6,785 nucleotides of DNA from an uncultured Erysipelotrichaceae bacterium (GTDB taxonomy: Bacteria > Bacillota_I > Bacilli_A > Erysipelotrichales > Coprobacillaceae). Below, in pieces: positions 1-5,592 of this stretch (position 1 is its first letter; each line of letters opens with the position of its first letter). The stretch is taken from positions 1 to 6,785 of the forward strand of contig CAMFRJ010000065.1 in NCBI GenBank assembly GCA_945981915.1, written 5' to 3'. Under the pieces are notes generated by a model. That model ran no database searches and was not told the DNA's origin. It saw only the letters and a list, made by a program, of their open reading frames with translations. The translations under genes were made by a program, and so were the position numbers.

Positions 1-65
1 ATGTAGAAAAAAACAGTTTTTATTTTTTGAACAATAGTTTGTTAAAGACAGAATAACCAATGTCA

Positions 66-94
66 TTGTTTGTTTTCTTGATATCATGTAAAAT
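66..94 (+). promoter_or_regulatory. Probable sigma-70 promoter of the rRNA methyltransferase operon
   Basis: TTGTTT at 66-71 and TAAAAT at 89-94 are separated by 17 bases, the ideal spacing for a housekeeping sigma-70/SigA promoter. Transcription would begin near base 101, leaving a leader of about 20 bases before the ATG, with the ribosome binding site at 107-112. No operator or riboswitch is visible in the leader. The first 65 bases hold only A/T tracts and no gene. Confidence 0.5.
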
Positions 95-120
95 AAACCT
101 TGAAATAGGGAGTGACAATG

Positions 121-1329
121 ATGAAAAGAAATTATTCTGAAATAGTGATATCTCATGAGGGAGAATCATGGTTAGATAAAGGTCAAATGTGGATGTATCG
201 AAATAATTTAGTAAAATGCGATGATGATATTCGAAATGGTGAGTTAGTTGATATCGTCAGTGAAGAGCATCGATATTTAGGAACTGGTTTTCTTTCTAAA
301 GAGAGTCATATTACAGTGCGTATTTTATCTAAAAATAGAAATGAAATGATTGATGAAGAATTCTTTTTACAAAGAATTCAACAAGCTTATGAATATAGAA
401 AAACTGTTGAATTTCATAATTTGACAAATTGCAGACTGATTTTTGGAGAAGCTGATTTTTTACCTGGATTAACTGTTGATCGTTATAATGATATTCTTGT
501 ATGTCAGATCAGTTCTTATGGTCTTGAACAAAGAAAAGACATGATCTATGAATTATTATTAAAGGTATTAAGAGATGATGGTCAAAAGATTCAGGGAATC
601 TATGAAAGAAATGATATTCAAGTAAGAAGTAAAGAAGGGCTTTCTTTATATAAGGGCTTTTGGAAAAATGCAAAGATGTCGACAACAACTGTCATTAATG
701 AAAATGGTTTATTATTAAATGTTGATGTGGAAAATGGCCAAAAAACAGGATATTTTTTAGATCAAAAATCAAATCGTGTTTTATTAAGACATATGGCACA
801 TGGAAAAAAGGTTCTTGATTGTTTTAGTCATACTGGTGGTTTTGCATTAAACGCCGCTTATGGTCATGCTAGTCAGGTTGTTGCCGTTGATGTCTCAAAA
901 ACTGCATTGGATCAGGGATATCGAAATGCTAAGTTGAATCATCTTGAAAATAAGATTACTTTTGTGCAAGCTGATGTATTTGATTATTTAGATCAATTAA
1001 AAGAAAATGAATTTGATATTATTGTATTAGATCCGCCAGCTTTTACCAAATCTAGAAAAACAGTGAATAAAGCTTATCATGGATATAAAAGAATTAATTT
1101 ACAAGCTATGTCGGTATTAAAAAATGGTGGTTATCTGATAACATGCAGTTGTTCACGTTTTATGGAAACGACGCATTTTGAACAAATGTTAAAAGATGCG
1201 GCTATGGAAGCAGGGGTCGTTTTAAAACAGGTTGCAGTTACTCAACAAAATAGTGATCATCCTATTTTGTGGAGCATGCAAGAAACATCATATTTAAAAT
1301 ATTATATTTTCCAGATATGGTCTCGCTGA
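121..1329 (+). CDS. rlmI: RlmI-like class I SAM-dependent 23S rRNA methyltransferase (PUA + Rossmann domains)
   Basis: This 402-residue protein has the length and motif order of the RlmI/YccW (COG1092) family. E. coli RlmI makes m5C1962 in 23S rRNA using S-adenosylmethionine; the same position is likely here but unproven. Residues 1-75 or so form a PUA-type RNA-binding domain. The family signature GQKTGYFLDQ is at 207-216, SAM-binding motif I (DCFSHTGGF) at 233-241, the motif II acid at D257, motif III at D285, and motif IV LDPPAF at 303-308. Motif VI, TCSCSR at 341-346, supplies the cysteines expected of an m5C enzyme. I start at ATG 121, eight bases after AGGGAG (107-112). In-frame ATG 118 is almost as good, and GTG 112 lies inside the ribosome binding site. 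It is the first gene of an operon, and its TGA overlaps the next ATG. Cytoplasmic. Confidence 0.9.
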   Translation: MKRNYSEIVISHEGESWLDKGQMWMYRNNLVKCDDDIRNGELVDIVSEEHRYLGTGFLSKESHITVRILSKNRNEMIDEEFFLQRIQQAYEYRKTVEFHNLTNCRLIFGEADFLPGLTVDRYNDILVCQISSYGLEQRKDMIYELLLKVLRDDGQKIQGIYERNDIQVRSKEGLSLYKGFWKNAKMSTTTVINENGLLLNVDVENGQKTGYFLDQKSNRVLLRHMAHGKKVLDCFSHTGGFALNAAYGHASQVVAVDVSKTALDQGYRNAKLNHLENKITFVQADVFDYLDQLKENEFDIIVLDPPAFTKSRKTVNKAYHGYKRINLQAMSVLKNGGYLITCSCSRFMETTHFEQMLKDAAMEAGVVLKQVAVTQQNSDHPILWSMQETSYLKYYIFQIWSR

Positions 1330-1973
1330 TGAATATCCAACTTAAGAATTATTCTATTGATATTTTTCATGAAGAACATCATGACAAGATGATCATCTGG
1401 TTAAGTGGGCAACATGAATTCGCTTTTCGAAACTATCTTGTCGAACAGGTCAATTGTTGTCTGGTTATTGTTAATATACAAAATTGGAATGAACAACTTT
1501 CACCTTGGCAAGCATCAGTTTTTAAAAGCAATGATTTTTCAGGAGGTGGGCAACAAACCTATGATTTTTTAATCAACGATTTGGTACCTTATTTAAAAAA
1601 TCATTTTCTTTTCCAAGAAGTATACGTAGCTGGTTATTCGCTAGCAGGGTTATTTGCACTTTATGTGCTTAGTTTAGATACTGACCTATCAGGAGCAATT
1701 TGTTGCAGTGGCTCTTTATGGTTTCCACATTTGATTGATTTTTTAAAAAATCATCAAGTAAGAGATAAAAAGATATATTTATCTTTAGGAAATAAAGAAC
1801 ATCAAACAAAACATCATGTGTTGTCAACAATTAAACAAAAAACAGGGCGAGTCTATCGATTCTATCAAAATAATAATATTTGTTTTTATCAGCTTCATCA
1901 GGGTAATCATTTTCAAGATGTACAAGAAAGATTGCTTGCTGGAATGAAGTGGATAGAGAGGGGGAGTCAATGA
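1329..1973 (+). CDS. Small alpha/beta-hydrolase-fold esterase-like protein
   Basis: A 214-residue cytoplasmic protein of the alpha/beta-hydrolase fold. The nucleophile elbow is GYSLAG with Ser104 at its centre. A C-terminal GNHF supplies the likely catalytic His194, and GNKE with Glu157 sits where the acid is usually found after strand 7. A WN..LSPW segment (residues 52-60) followed by a GGG turn is characteristic of a small family of uncharacterised Firmicute hydrolases distantly related to the enterochelin-esterase group (PF00756). No signal peptide or membrane segment is seen. The substrate is unknown. The reading frame is open back to 1269 inside the methyltransferase gene, but ATG 1329 forms a TGATG stop/start overlap with it, so translation is probably coupled. 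ATG 1317 is the other possible start. No good Shine-Dalgarno precedes either, which supports coupling. Confidence 0.75.
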   Translation: MNIQLKNYSIDIFHEEHHDKMIIWLSGQHEFAFRNYLVEQVNCCLVIVNIQNWNEQLSPWQASVFKSNDFSGGGQQTYDFLINDLVPYLKNHFLFQEVYVAGYSLAGLFALYVLSLDTDLSGAICCSGSLWFPHLIDFLKNHQVRDKKIYLSLGNKEHQTKHHVLSTIKQKTGRVYRFYQNNNICFYQLHQGNHFQDVQERLLAGMKWIERGSQ

Positions 1974-2782
1974 TCATGAAAATTGTAGCACTTATGGAAG
2001 ATACAAAAGGAAATGAACTTTGTATGTATGAACATGGATTATCTTTGTATATAGAAACTCAAAAACATCATCTTTTATTTGATACAGGAGCAAGTGAGAA
2101 AACCATCAAAAATGCACAACAACTTGGCATTGATCTTCGTCAAGTTGATACAGTCATCTTAAGCCATGGACATTACGATCATGCAGGAGGTATCATACCT
2201 TTTTCTAAAATCAATCCATCTGCTAAAATATGGATGCAAAAAAAAGCGAATAAAGATTATTATCATGGTCAAAAATATATTGGTATAGATAAACAGATCA
2301 TGAAATTACCACAGGTTCAAACAATTGAAGGAAATCAGATCATAGATGAAGAATTATTTTTGTTTACACATATCACGGGAAGACAATATTTCTCTGCTAG
2401 TAATTTAGAACTCACAGAAAAAATAGCAGGAAATGATGTTCTCGATAGTTTTGATCATGAACAATGTTTAGTGATCAATGAAGGACAAAAACACATTCTT
2501 TTATCCGGATGTGCACATAATGGTATCATGAATATCATAGAGACATATAAACAGTTATTTCATGGCTATCCTGATGTGGTCATCAGTGGTTTTCATCTCA
2601 GTCAAAAAACGACTTATACACATCAAGAAGTTAAAAATATACAAGATCTAGCTCATGATTTGAAGCATTTACCAACTCAATTTTATACAGGACATTGTAC
2701 AGGGCAACAAGCTTATTTGATTATGAAAGATATTATGAAAGATAAGCTTCACTATCTTCATTGTGGTGATATACTTTCATAA
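1970..2782 (+). CDS. Metallo-beta-lactamase-fold metal-dependent hydrolase (COG1237 type)
   Basis: A 270-residue MBL-fold protein. The metal-binding HxHxDH motif is intact in SHGHYDHAGG (H66, H68, D70, H71). Further ligand-type residues are in GCAHNG (H183), ISGFHL (H209) and TGHCTG (H242). This set, with LFDTGAS near residue 37, matches COG1237, whose archaeal members are annotated as 7,8-dihydropterin-6-methyl-4-(ribofuranosyl)aminobenzene-5'-phosphate synthases. In bacteria the substrate is generally unknown, and I do not assign that reaction here. The purine-rich ribosome binding site at 1957-1966 suits ATG 1970, which overlaps the esterase stop as ATGA; ATG 1976 is equally well spaced. 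It is the last gene of the first operon, and its TAA opens a terminator-like hairpin. COG1237 genes often lie near NifX/DUF134 genes in anaerobes, as here, which suggests a link with the next gene. Confidence 0.85.
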   Translation: MIMKIVALMEDTKGNELCMYEHGLSLYIETQKHHLLFDTGASEKTIKNAQQLGIDLRQVDTVILSHGHYDHAGGIIPFSKINPSAKIWMQKKANKDYYHGQKYIGIDKQIMKLPQVQTIEGNQIIDEELFLFTHITGRQYFSASNLELTEKIAGNDVLDSFDHEQCLVINEGQKHILLSGCAHNGIMNIIETYKQLFHGYPDVVISGFHLSQKTTYTHQEVKNIQDLAHDLKHLPTQFYTGHCTGQQAYLIMKDIMKDKLHYLHCGDILS

Positions 2783-2800
2783 GGCTTGTGCCTTTTCTTT
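2781..2800 (+). terminator. Weak rho-independent terminator of the first operon
   Basis: AAGGC (2781-2785) and GCCTT (2790-2794) form a five-base-pair stem with a four-base loop, followed by a T-rich run (TTCTTTT). The stem starts inside the stop codon of the MBL gene. The stem is short, so termination may be partial. Read-through RNA would then enter the large palindrome just downstream, which could itself fold into a long A-U-rich hairpin and help termination. Confidence 0.5.
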
Positions 2801-2841
2801 TATAGTTTTATTATTGACATATGTCAATAATAAAACTATAA
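2800..2841. repeat. Perfect 42-bp spacerless palindrome
   Basis: The two 21-base arms are exact reverse complements about the axis between 2820 and 2821, with no mismatch and no spacer. I checked every pair; symmetry stops at 2799/2842. It lies wholly between genes and encloses the -35 element and almost all of the -10 element of the promoter for the DUF134-NifX gene. A two-fold symmetric site over a promoter is the usual form of an operator for a dimeric repressor. Because transcription from that promoter starts downstream of it, the symmetry acts on DNA for this gene, and only read-through RNA from upstream would carry it as a hairpin. Confidence 0.95.
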
Positions 2842-2842
2842 T
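2814..2842 (+). promoter_or_regulatory. Fully consensus sigma-70 promoter for the DUF134-NifX operon
   Basis: TTGACA at 2814-2819 and TATAAT at 2837-2842 match consensus at all twelve positions with the optimal 17-base spacer. Such a strong promoter normally needs a repressor, and it is embedded in a perfect palindrome. By symmetry the minus strand carries TTGACA (2827-2822), 17 bases, then TATAAA (2804-2799), so the element could also fire backwards as an antisense promoter into the MBL gene. The plus-strand start would fall near 2849, giving a leader of only about 10 bases before ATG 2859. Confidence 0.8.
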
Positions 2843-2858
2843 CAAGATGGTGATGATC

Positions 2859-3536
2859 ATGAGACAAAATAAATCAAAAAAAATAGGAAAGATGCCTGAA
2901 TATAAATATTTTTATAGTGGAAAAGAAAACTGTTTAAAGATTATTTTATCTTTAGAGGAATATGAGACAATCAGATTAATTGATTATTTAGGGTATAATC
3001 AACAAAAATGTTCTGAAGAAATGGGAGTATCAAGAAGTACAATTGTTTCTTTGTATAATACAGCAAGAAAAAAATTGGCTCGTTTTTTAATTGAAGGGCA
3101 TTATATGAAAATAGAGGGAGGTCATTATCATTTACAACAAGAAAAAGGAGAGAGAAATATGAAAATTGCTGTGACATGTGTGAATGGACAAGTTTTTCAA
3201 CATTTTGGTCATTGTCCAAGTTTTTTAATATGTGATGTTGAAGATGGGAAAATAGTATCAACAAATTTAGTCGATTCTTCTACATCAGGATGTGGAGCAC
3301 TAGCAGGTTTTCTTGCTAGTCAAGGTGTTGATGTCGTTATTTGTGGAGGTATTGGAGCAGGTGCGAAAAATCATTTGGCTGCTTCAGGACTACAAGTTTT
3401 ACCAGGAGCAAGTGGAGATGCTTTAGGGCAAGTTGAAAGCTTTATTGCAGGAACATTAAATTATGATCCTGATTGTGAATGTGATCATCATGATCATGAT
3501 GATCATCATTGTCATGGGCCTCATCAATGCCACTAA
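2859..3536 (+). CDS. DUF134 (UPF0251) helix-turn-helix protein fused to a NifX-type metal-cluster-binding domain
   Basis: A 225-residue two-domain protein. Residues 1-95 are DUF134 (COG1342): LSLEEYETIRLIDY is followed by a sigma-region-4-like helix-turn-helix (about 46-75, with MGVSRSTIV), then ARKKLARFLIEG and an IEGGHY strand. Residues 101-200 are a NifX/NifB C-terminal-like domain (COG1433, Fe-Mo cofactor binding family) with HFGHC at 115-119, Cys145 in SGCGAL, and CGGIGAGA at 162-169. The tail from about 206 is rich in His, Asp and Cys and probably binds metal. The fusion architecture is known in Firmicutes. No nitrogenase gene is near, so a sensory or metal-handling role is more likely than nitrogen fixation. 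ATG 2859 is chosen because GGTGAT (2849-2854) pairs with the 16S tail; the frame is open upstream to 2763, through the promoter. A strong internal start lies at 3159. It probably regulates its own palindromic promoter (inference). Confidence 0.88.
   Translation: MRQNKSKKIGKMPEYKYFYSGKENCLKIILSLEEYETIRLIDYLGYNQQKCSEEMGVSRSTIVSLYNTARKKLARFLIEGHYMKIEGGHYHLQQEKGERNMKIAVTCVNGQVFQHFGHCPSFLICDVEDGKIVSTNLVDSSTSGCGALAGFLASQGVDVVICGGIGAGAKNHLAASGLQVLPGASGDALGQVESFIAGTLNYDPDCECDHHDHDDHHCHGPHQCH
3145..3161 (+). promoter_or_regulatory. Internal ribosome binding site and in-frame start for a free NifX domain
   Basis: AAGGAG at 3145-3150 is followed, after eight bases, by ATG 3159-3161, in frame with the DUF134-NifX gene. 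It is the best Shine-Dalgarno/start pair of that gene and better than the one at 2859. It falls exactly at the domain boundary: the new protein would begin MKIAVTCVNG, which is how stand-alone NifX-family proteins begin, and would be 125 residues long. In the fusion these bases encode a Lys/Glu/Gly/Arg linker. Either two proteins are made from one gene, or this is the relic of two formerly separate genes. Confidence 0.65.
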
Positions 3537-3551
3537 TTTTGAGGAAAACTT

Positions 3552-4043
3552 ATGATTGATTTGATTTTAGAAAAAATGATTTGTGAAAGTCAGGGTAAAT
3601 ACAAGAAAACTGATATTGCGCACTTTTTAAAGGTGCATAGTTATGCGCATTTGATTGGTAAAAAAGAAAAAATAGATGAAAGAACACAATTGATTTTAGA
3701 AATTGCTGCAATCGTTCATGATATAGCCTGTCCACTGTGTCGAGAAAAATATGGAAACAGCCAGGGACATTATCAAGAATTAGAAGGACCAAAACTTGTT
3801 CGCTCATTTTTAGAACAATTCCATTTAGATAATGATATAGTGACAAGAGTCGCTTATCTTGTTGGACATCATCATACTTATCAAAATGTTGATGGATTAG
3901 ATTATCAAATTTTATTGGAAGCAGATTTTTTGGTTAATGCAGATGAAATGGATCTTAATAAAGATGCTATTTTAACGATGAAAGATCGTGTTTTTCAAAC
4001 AAAAACAGGGAAGTTATTGTTAAAGACTATTTATGATCTATAA
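3552..4043 (+). CDS. HD-domain phosphohydrolase
   Basis: A 163-residue single-domain HD-superfamily protein. The metal ligands are visible in order: H29 in KVHSYAHLI, the H56-D57 doublet in AAIVHDIA, histidines in GHHHTY (106-108) and D125 in LLEADFLVNADEMD. Between them is a segment with a cysteine pair, ACPLCREKYG (C60, C63), followed by GHYQELEGP, a conserved loop in this small group of Firmicute HD proteins. Members are predicted metal-dependent phosphomonoesterases or nucleotide phosphohydrolases; the substrate is unknown. The start is secure: GAGGA at 3541-3545 lies six bases before ATG 3552. The gap to the DUF134-NifX stop is 15 bases, so the two are almost certainly co-transcribed from the palindromic promoter. 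Cytoplasmic, with no membrane segment. Confidence 0.85.
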   Translation: MIDLILEKMICESQGKYKKTDIAHFLKVHSYAHLIGKKEKIDERTQLILEIAAIVHDIACPLCREKYGNSQGHYQELEGPKLVRSFLEQFHLDNDIVTRVAYLVGHHHTYQNVDGLDYQILLEADFLVNADEMDLNKDAILTMKDRVFQTKTGKLLLKTIYDL

Positions 4044-4048
4044 AAAAT

Positions 4049-4056
4049 GTTATAAT
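4049..4056 (+). promoter_or_regulatory. Possible extended -10 promoter just after the HD gene
   Basis: TGTTATAAT (4048/4049-4056) reads as an extended -10 (TG-n-TATAAT), starting only a few bases after the HD stop codon. No good -35 lies 16-18 bases upstream. Transcription would begin near 4063 and run at once into the GC-rich patch at 4061-4076 and the hairpin at 4078-4106, so any product would be a very short RNA unless it reads through into the HAD gene. It may be chance in AT-rich DNA. Confidence 0.3.
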
Positions 4057-4077
4057 GAAAGTCCTTGGCAGGGGCGT

Positions 4078-4110
4078 AAAAAGGAAAATGTGATGTTTTC
4101 CTTTTTCCTT
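4078..4110 (+). terminator. Terminator hairpin after the DUF134-NifX/HD operon
   Basis: AAAAAGGAAAA (4078-4088) and TTTTCCTTTTT (4096-4106) form a perfect 11-base-pair stem around a seven-base loop. The downstream arm supplies the U-rich run. Only two G-C pairs are present, so the hairpin is weak for a terminator, but its place between the HD stop (4043) and the next promoter fits that role. The near symmetry of A and T tracts means it could also slow transcription from the other side. Confidence 0.55.
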
Positions 4111-4123
4111 TGTAGAAAATAAT

Positions 4124-4152
4124 CTTTGTTTTTTTAGGAGTTTTGATATAAT
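4124..4152 (+). promoter_or_regulatory. Extended -10 promoter of the HAD phosphatase gene
   Basis: TGATATAAT at 4144-4152 is a perfect TG-n-TATAAT extended -10. The hexamer 17 bases upstream (CTTTGT, 4124-4129) is a poor -35, as is usual for extended -10 promoters. Transcription would start near 4159, about 22 bases before ATG 4181, leaving room for the ribosome binding site at 4168-4174. Confidence 0.55.
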
Positions 4153-4180
4153 GTTGATAACAAAAGTAAAGGAGATTCGT

Positions 4181-4996
4181 ATGTATAAATTAATTGCGTT
4201 AGATTTAGATGGAACTTTAACTGATAAAAATAAAAATATTTTAGAAGAAACAAAACAAGAATTAATTAAGTTAGCGAATAAAGGGATTGTTATTGTATTA
4301 GCTTCAGGTAGACCAACAGCTGGTATTTTTAAAGAAGCCAAAGAATTGACATTAGATAAAGTAGGGGGATATTTATTATCTTTTAATGGAGCACGAGTTT
4401 TGGATTATCAGACAAATGAAGTTGTTTATGAACAGACTTTATCTCCAGAAGTTGCACATGAAATGTATGATCGTGCAAAATATTTTGGTTTATCTCCATT
4501 AACTTATAATCCTACAGAAATTATTAGTGAAGACATAGGTGATCATTGGATTCAATTAGAAAGTTTTACAACAAAAATGAATATTCATCATGTCCATGAT
4601 TTTAAGTCCTTTGTGGATTTTCCAGTCAATAAAGTCTTAATTACCGGAGAACCTGATTATGTTGCAACAATTATTGATGAATTCAAAGCACCATATGAAG
4701 GAAAGATGTCTATTTACCGTTCTGATCCGTATTTCATAGAATGTATGGCCAATGGCATTGATAAGGCAGCATCTTTAGACGTTTTATGTAAAAAATTAGG
4801 AATTAAGCAAGAAGAAACGATTGCTTTTGGTGATGGTTATAATGATTTATCTTTAATAGAATATTGTGGTTATGGCGTAGCTATGGAAAATGCGGTTGCT
4901 GAAGTCAAAGAACGTGCAGATTATATTACATTATCTAATAATGATAATGGAATTGCTTATTGTTTGAAACAATTAGAAGAAAAAGGATTGATTTAA
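4181..4996 (+). CDS. Cof-type HAD-IIB family phosphatase
   Basis: A 271-residue HAD-superfamily hydrolase with all four motifs. Motif I is LDLDGTLTD (nucleophile D8, acid/base D10), motif II is ASGR (S42), motif III is the lysine of GIDKAASL (K195), and motif IV is GDGYND (D218, D222). The C2-type cap lies between about 85 and 185. Length, the NG(A) segment near 69-71 and the closing NAVAEVKERADYIT match the Cof/YidA group. Members dephosphorylate small sugar phosphates, nucleotides or cofactors such as flavin or pyridoxal phosphate, often with broad specificity; the substrate cannot be read from the sequence. The start is ATG 4181, six bases after AAAGGAG (4168-4174). The frame is open to ATG 4151, but that lies inside the -10 element. 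It is a single-gene unit between its own promoter and terminator. Cytoplasmic. Confidence 0.93.
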   Translation: MYKLIALDLDGTLTDKNKNILEETKQELIKLANKGIVIVLASGRPTAGIFKEAKELTLDKVGGYLLSFNGARVLDYQTNEVVYEQTLSPEVAHEMYDRAKYFGLSPLTYNPTEIISEDIGDHWIQLESFTTKMNIHHVHDFKSFVDFPVNKVLITGEPDYVATIIDEFKAPYEGKMSIYRSDPYFIECMANGIDKAASLDVLCKKLGIKQEETIAFGDGYNDLSLIEYCGYGVAMENAVAEVKERADYITLSNNDNGIAYCLKQLEEKGLI

Positions 4997-5030
4997 TAAA
5001 AAAACAGAAGAGTCTTCTGCTTTTTTATTA
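4995..5030 (+). terminator. Rho-independent terminator of the HAD gene
   Basis: CAGAAG (5005-5010) and CTTCTG (5014-5019) form a stem with a three-base loop, followed by C and six Ts. An A-run before the stem can pair with the T-run and lengthen the helix, so the structure may work in both directions and also stop transcripts coming from the minus-strand genes to the right. It starts at the TAA of the HAD gene. Confidence 0.85.
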
Positions 5031-5120
5031 TTTATTTTCAATAATTAAGATAATGATATCGACAAAGATGTTGATAAAATTTCAATACAATTTTAAAGCA
5101 CAAATGAGAGCACATCCTTC

Positions 5121-5580
5121 TCACATGTCTTTATGACAATGTTCATCAATTCTATTGATCTTTTTCATGTCATATAAAGTAAATCCTAGAAAAATAATCA
5201 GATCAATCATGACGACAATATAATAAAGAACTGGTGCATGAAAAAAAATAAAACAAGATAAGCAACTATAAGAATTGGCAATGCTGATAGACAAAATTGA
5301 CCAACACCAATAAACTCAGCTGTCGTATTTTTAAAAATAATATACAAAATCTCAAATAAAACAGCTGTTATGAAAAAAGCAATTGCTAAGATACCAGGTC
5401 CTACTAAAGATAAGAAAAAGGATAATGTTATACCATTGAAAACAGAATAAATGAAGAAATAAACTTTTGCTTGATAAAAATTGAGCTTTTCTACTTTTTA
5501 TGCAAAAACCAATTCAATAATTAAAAACAATGATAATAGATAAATCATCATCAGATAATAGTGTTGGAATGTGAAAGATT
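5121..5580 (-). pseudogene. Decayed Bax inhibitor-1/YccA-family membrane protein gene
   Basis: On the minus strand from about 5580 down to the TGA at 5123-5121, a hydrophobic protein can be followed through two lesions. The first part reads YYLMMIYLLSLFLIIELVFA, then a TAA stop at 5500-5498, then KVEKLNFYQAKVYFFIYSVF and NGITLSFFLSLVGPGILAIA. It continues through further membrane segments to LIVAYLVLFFF, where a run of eight T (plus-strand A8, 5241-5248) shifts the frame by one. The next frame resumes with HAPVLYYIVVMIDL and ends GFTLYDMKKINRIDEHCHKD-M. The YSVFNGITLS and YDxxKI elements are typical of BI-1/YccA-like multi-pass proteins. The N-terminal region with the first membrane helix is missing, so sequencing error alone does not explain the damage. 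Family assignment is by pattern recognition. Confidence 0.8.
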
Positions 5581-5592
5581 TCCAACACTATT
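5557..5592. repeat. 13-bp perfect inverted repeat with a 10-base loop
   Basis: AATAGTGTTGGAA (5557-5569) and TTCCAACACTATT (5580-5592) are exact reverse complements around ten bases. Neither side has a T-run, so it is not a typical terminator. It lies at the point where the recognisable BI-1-like reading frame (minus strand) begins and the unassigned frame upstream ends, so it may mark a rearrangement joint or be a small mobile-element remnant. Confidence 0.75.

Noticed and set aside
1..30. A/T tracts (AAAAAC-A-GTTTTT) that look like the tail of an upstream terminator
   Set aside because: The stem has no workable loop and the upstream part is outside the window, so it cannot be supported.
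2763..2858. Hydrophobic N-terminal extension of the DUF134-NifX frame that mimics a signal peptide or membrane helix
   Set aside because: It is the translation of the terminator, the palindrome and the promoter; the predicted transcription start lies downstream of most of it.
2971..3264. Minus-strand open frame of 97 codons
   Set aside because: It is antisense to the well-supported DUF134-NifX gene, has no family pattern and no ribosome binding site.
3482..3505. A perfect 24-bp palindrome made of GAT, CAT and ATG steps with several GATC sites
   Set aside because: It is explained by the alternating GAT/CAT codons of the His/Asp-rich tail, which are self-complementary when shifted by one or two bases.
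3550..3846. Minus-strand open frame of 98 codons
   Set aside because: It lies antisense inside the HD gene, whose catalytic motifs are clear; it is a shadow frame.
4027..4341. Minus-strand open frame of 104 codons
   Set aside because: It crosses the terminator and promoter between the HD and HAD genes and is antisense to the HAD nucleophile motif; no start signal.
5103..5126. TGAGA/TCTCA hairpin just after the BI-1 relic as a minus-strand terminator
   Set aside because: Only five base pairs with a nine-base loop and only a short T-run after it; too weak to call.
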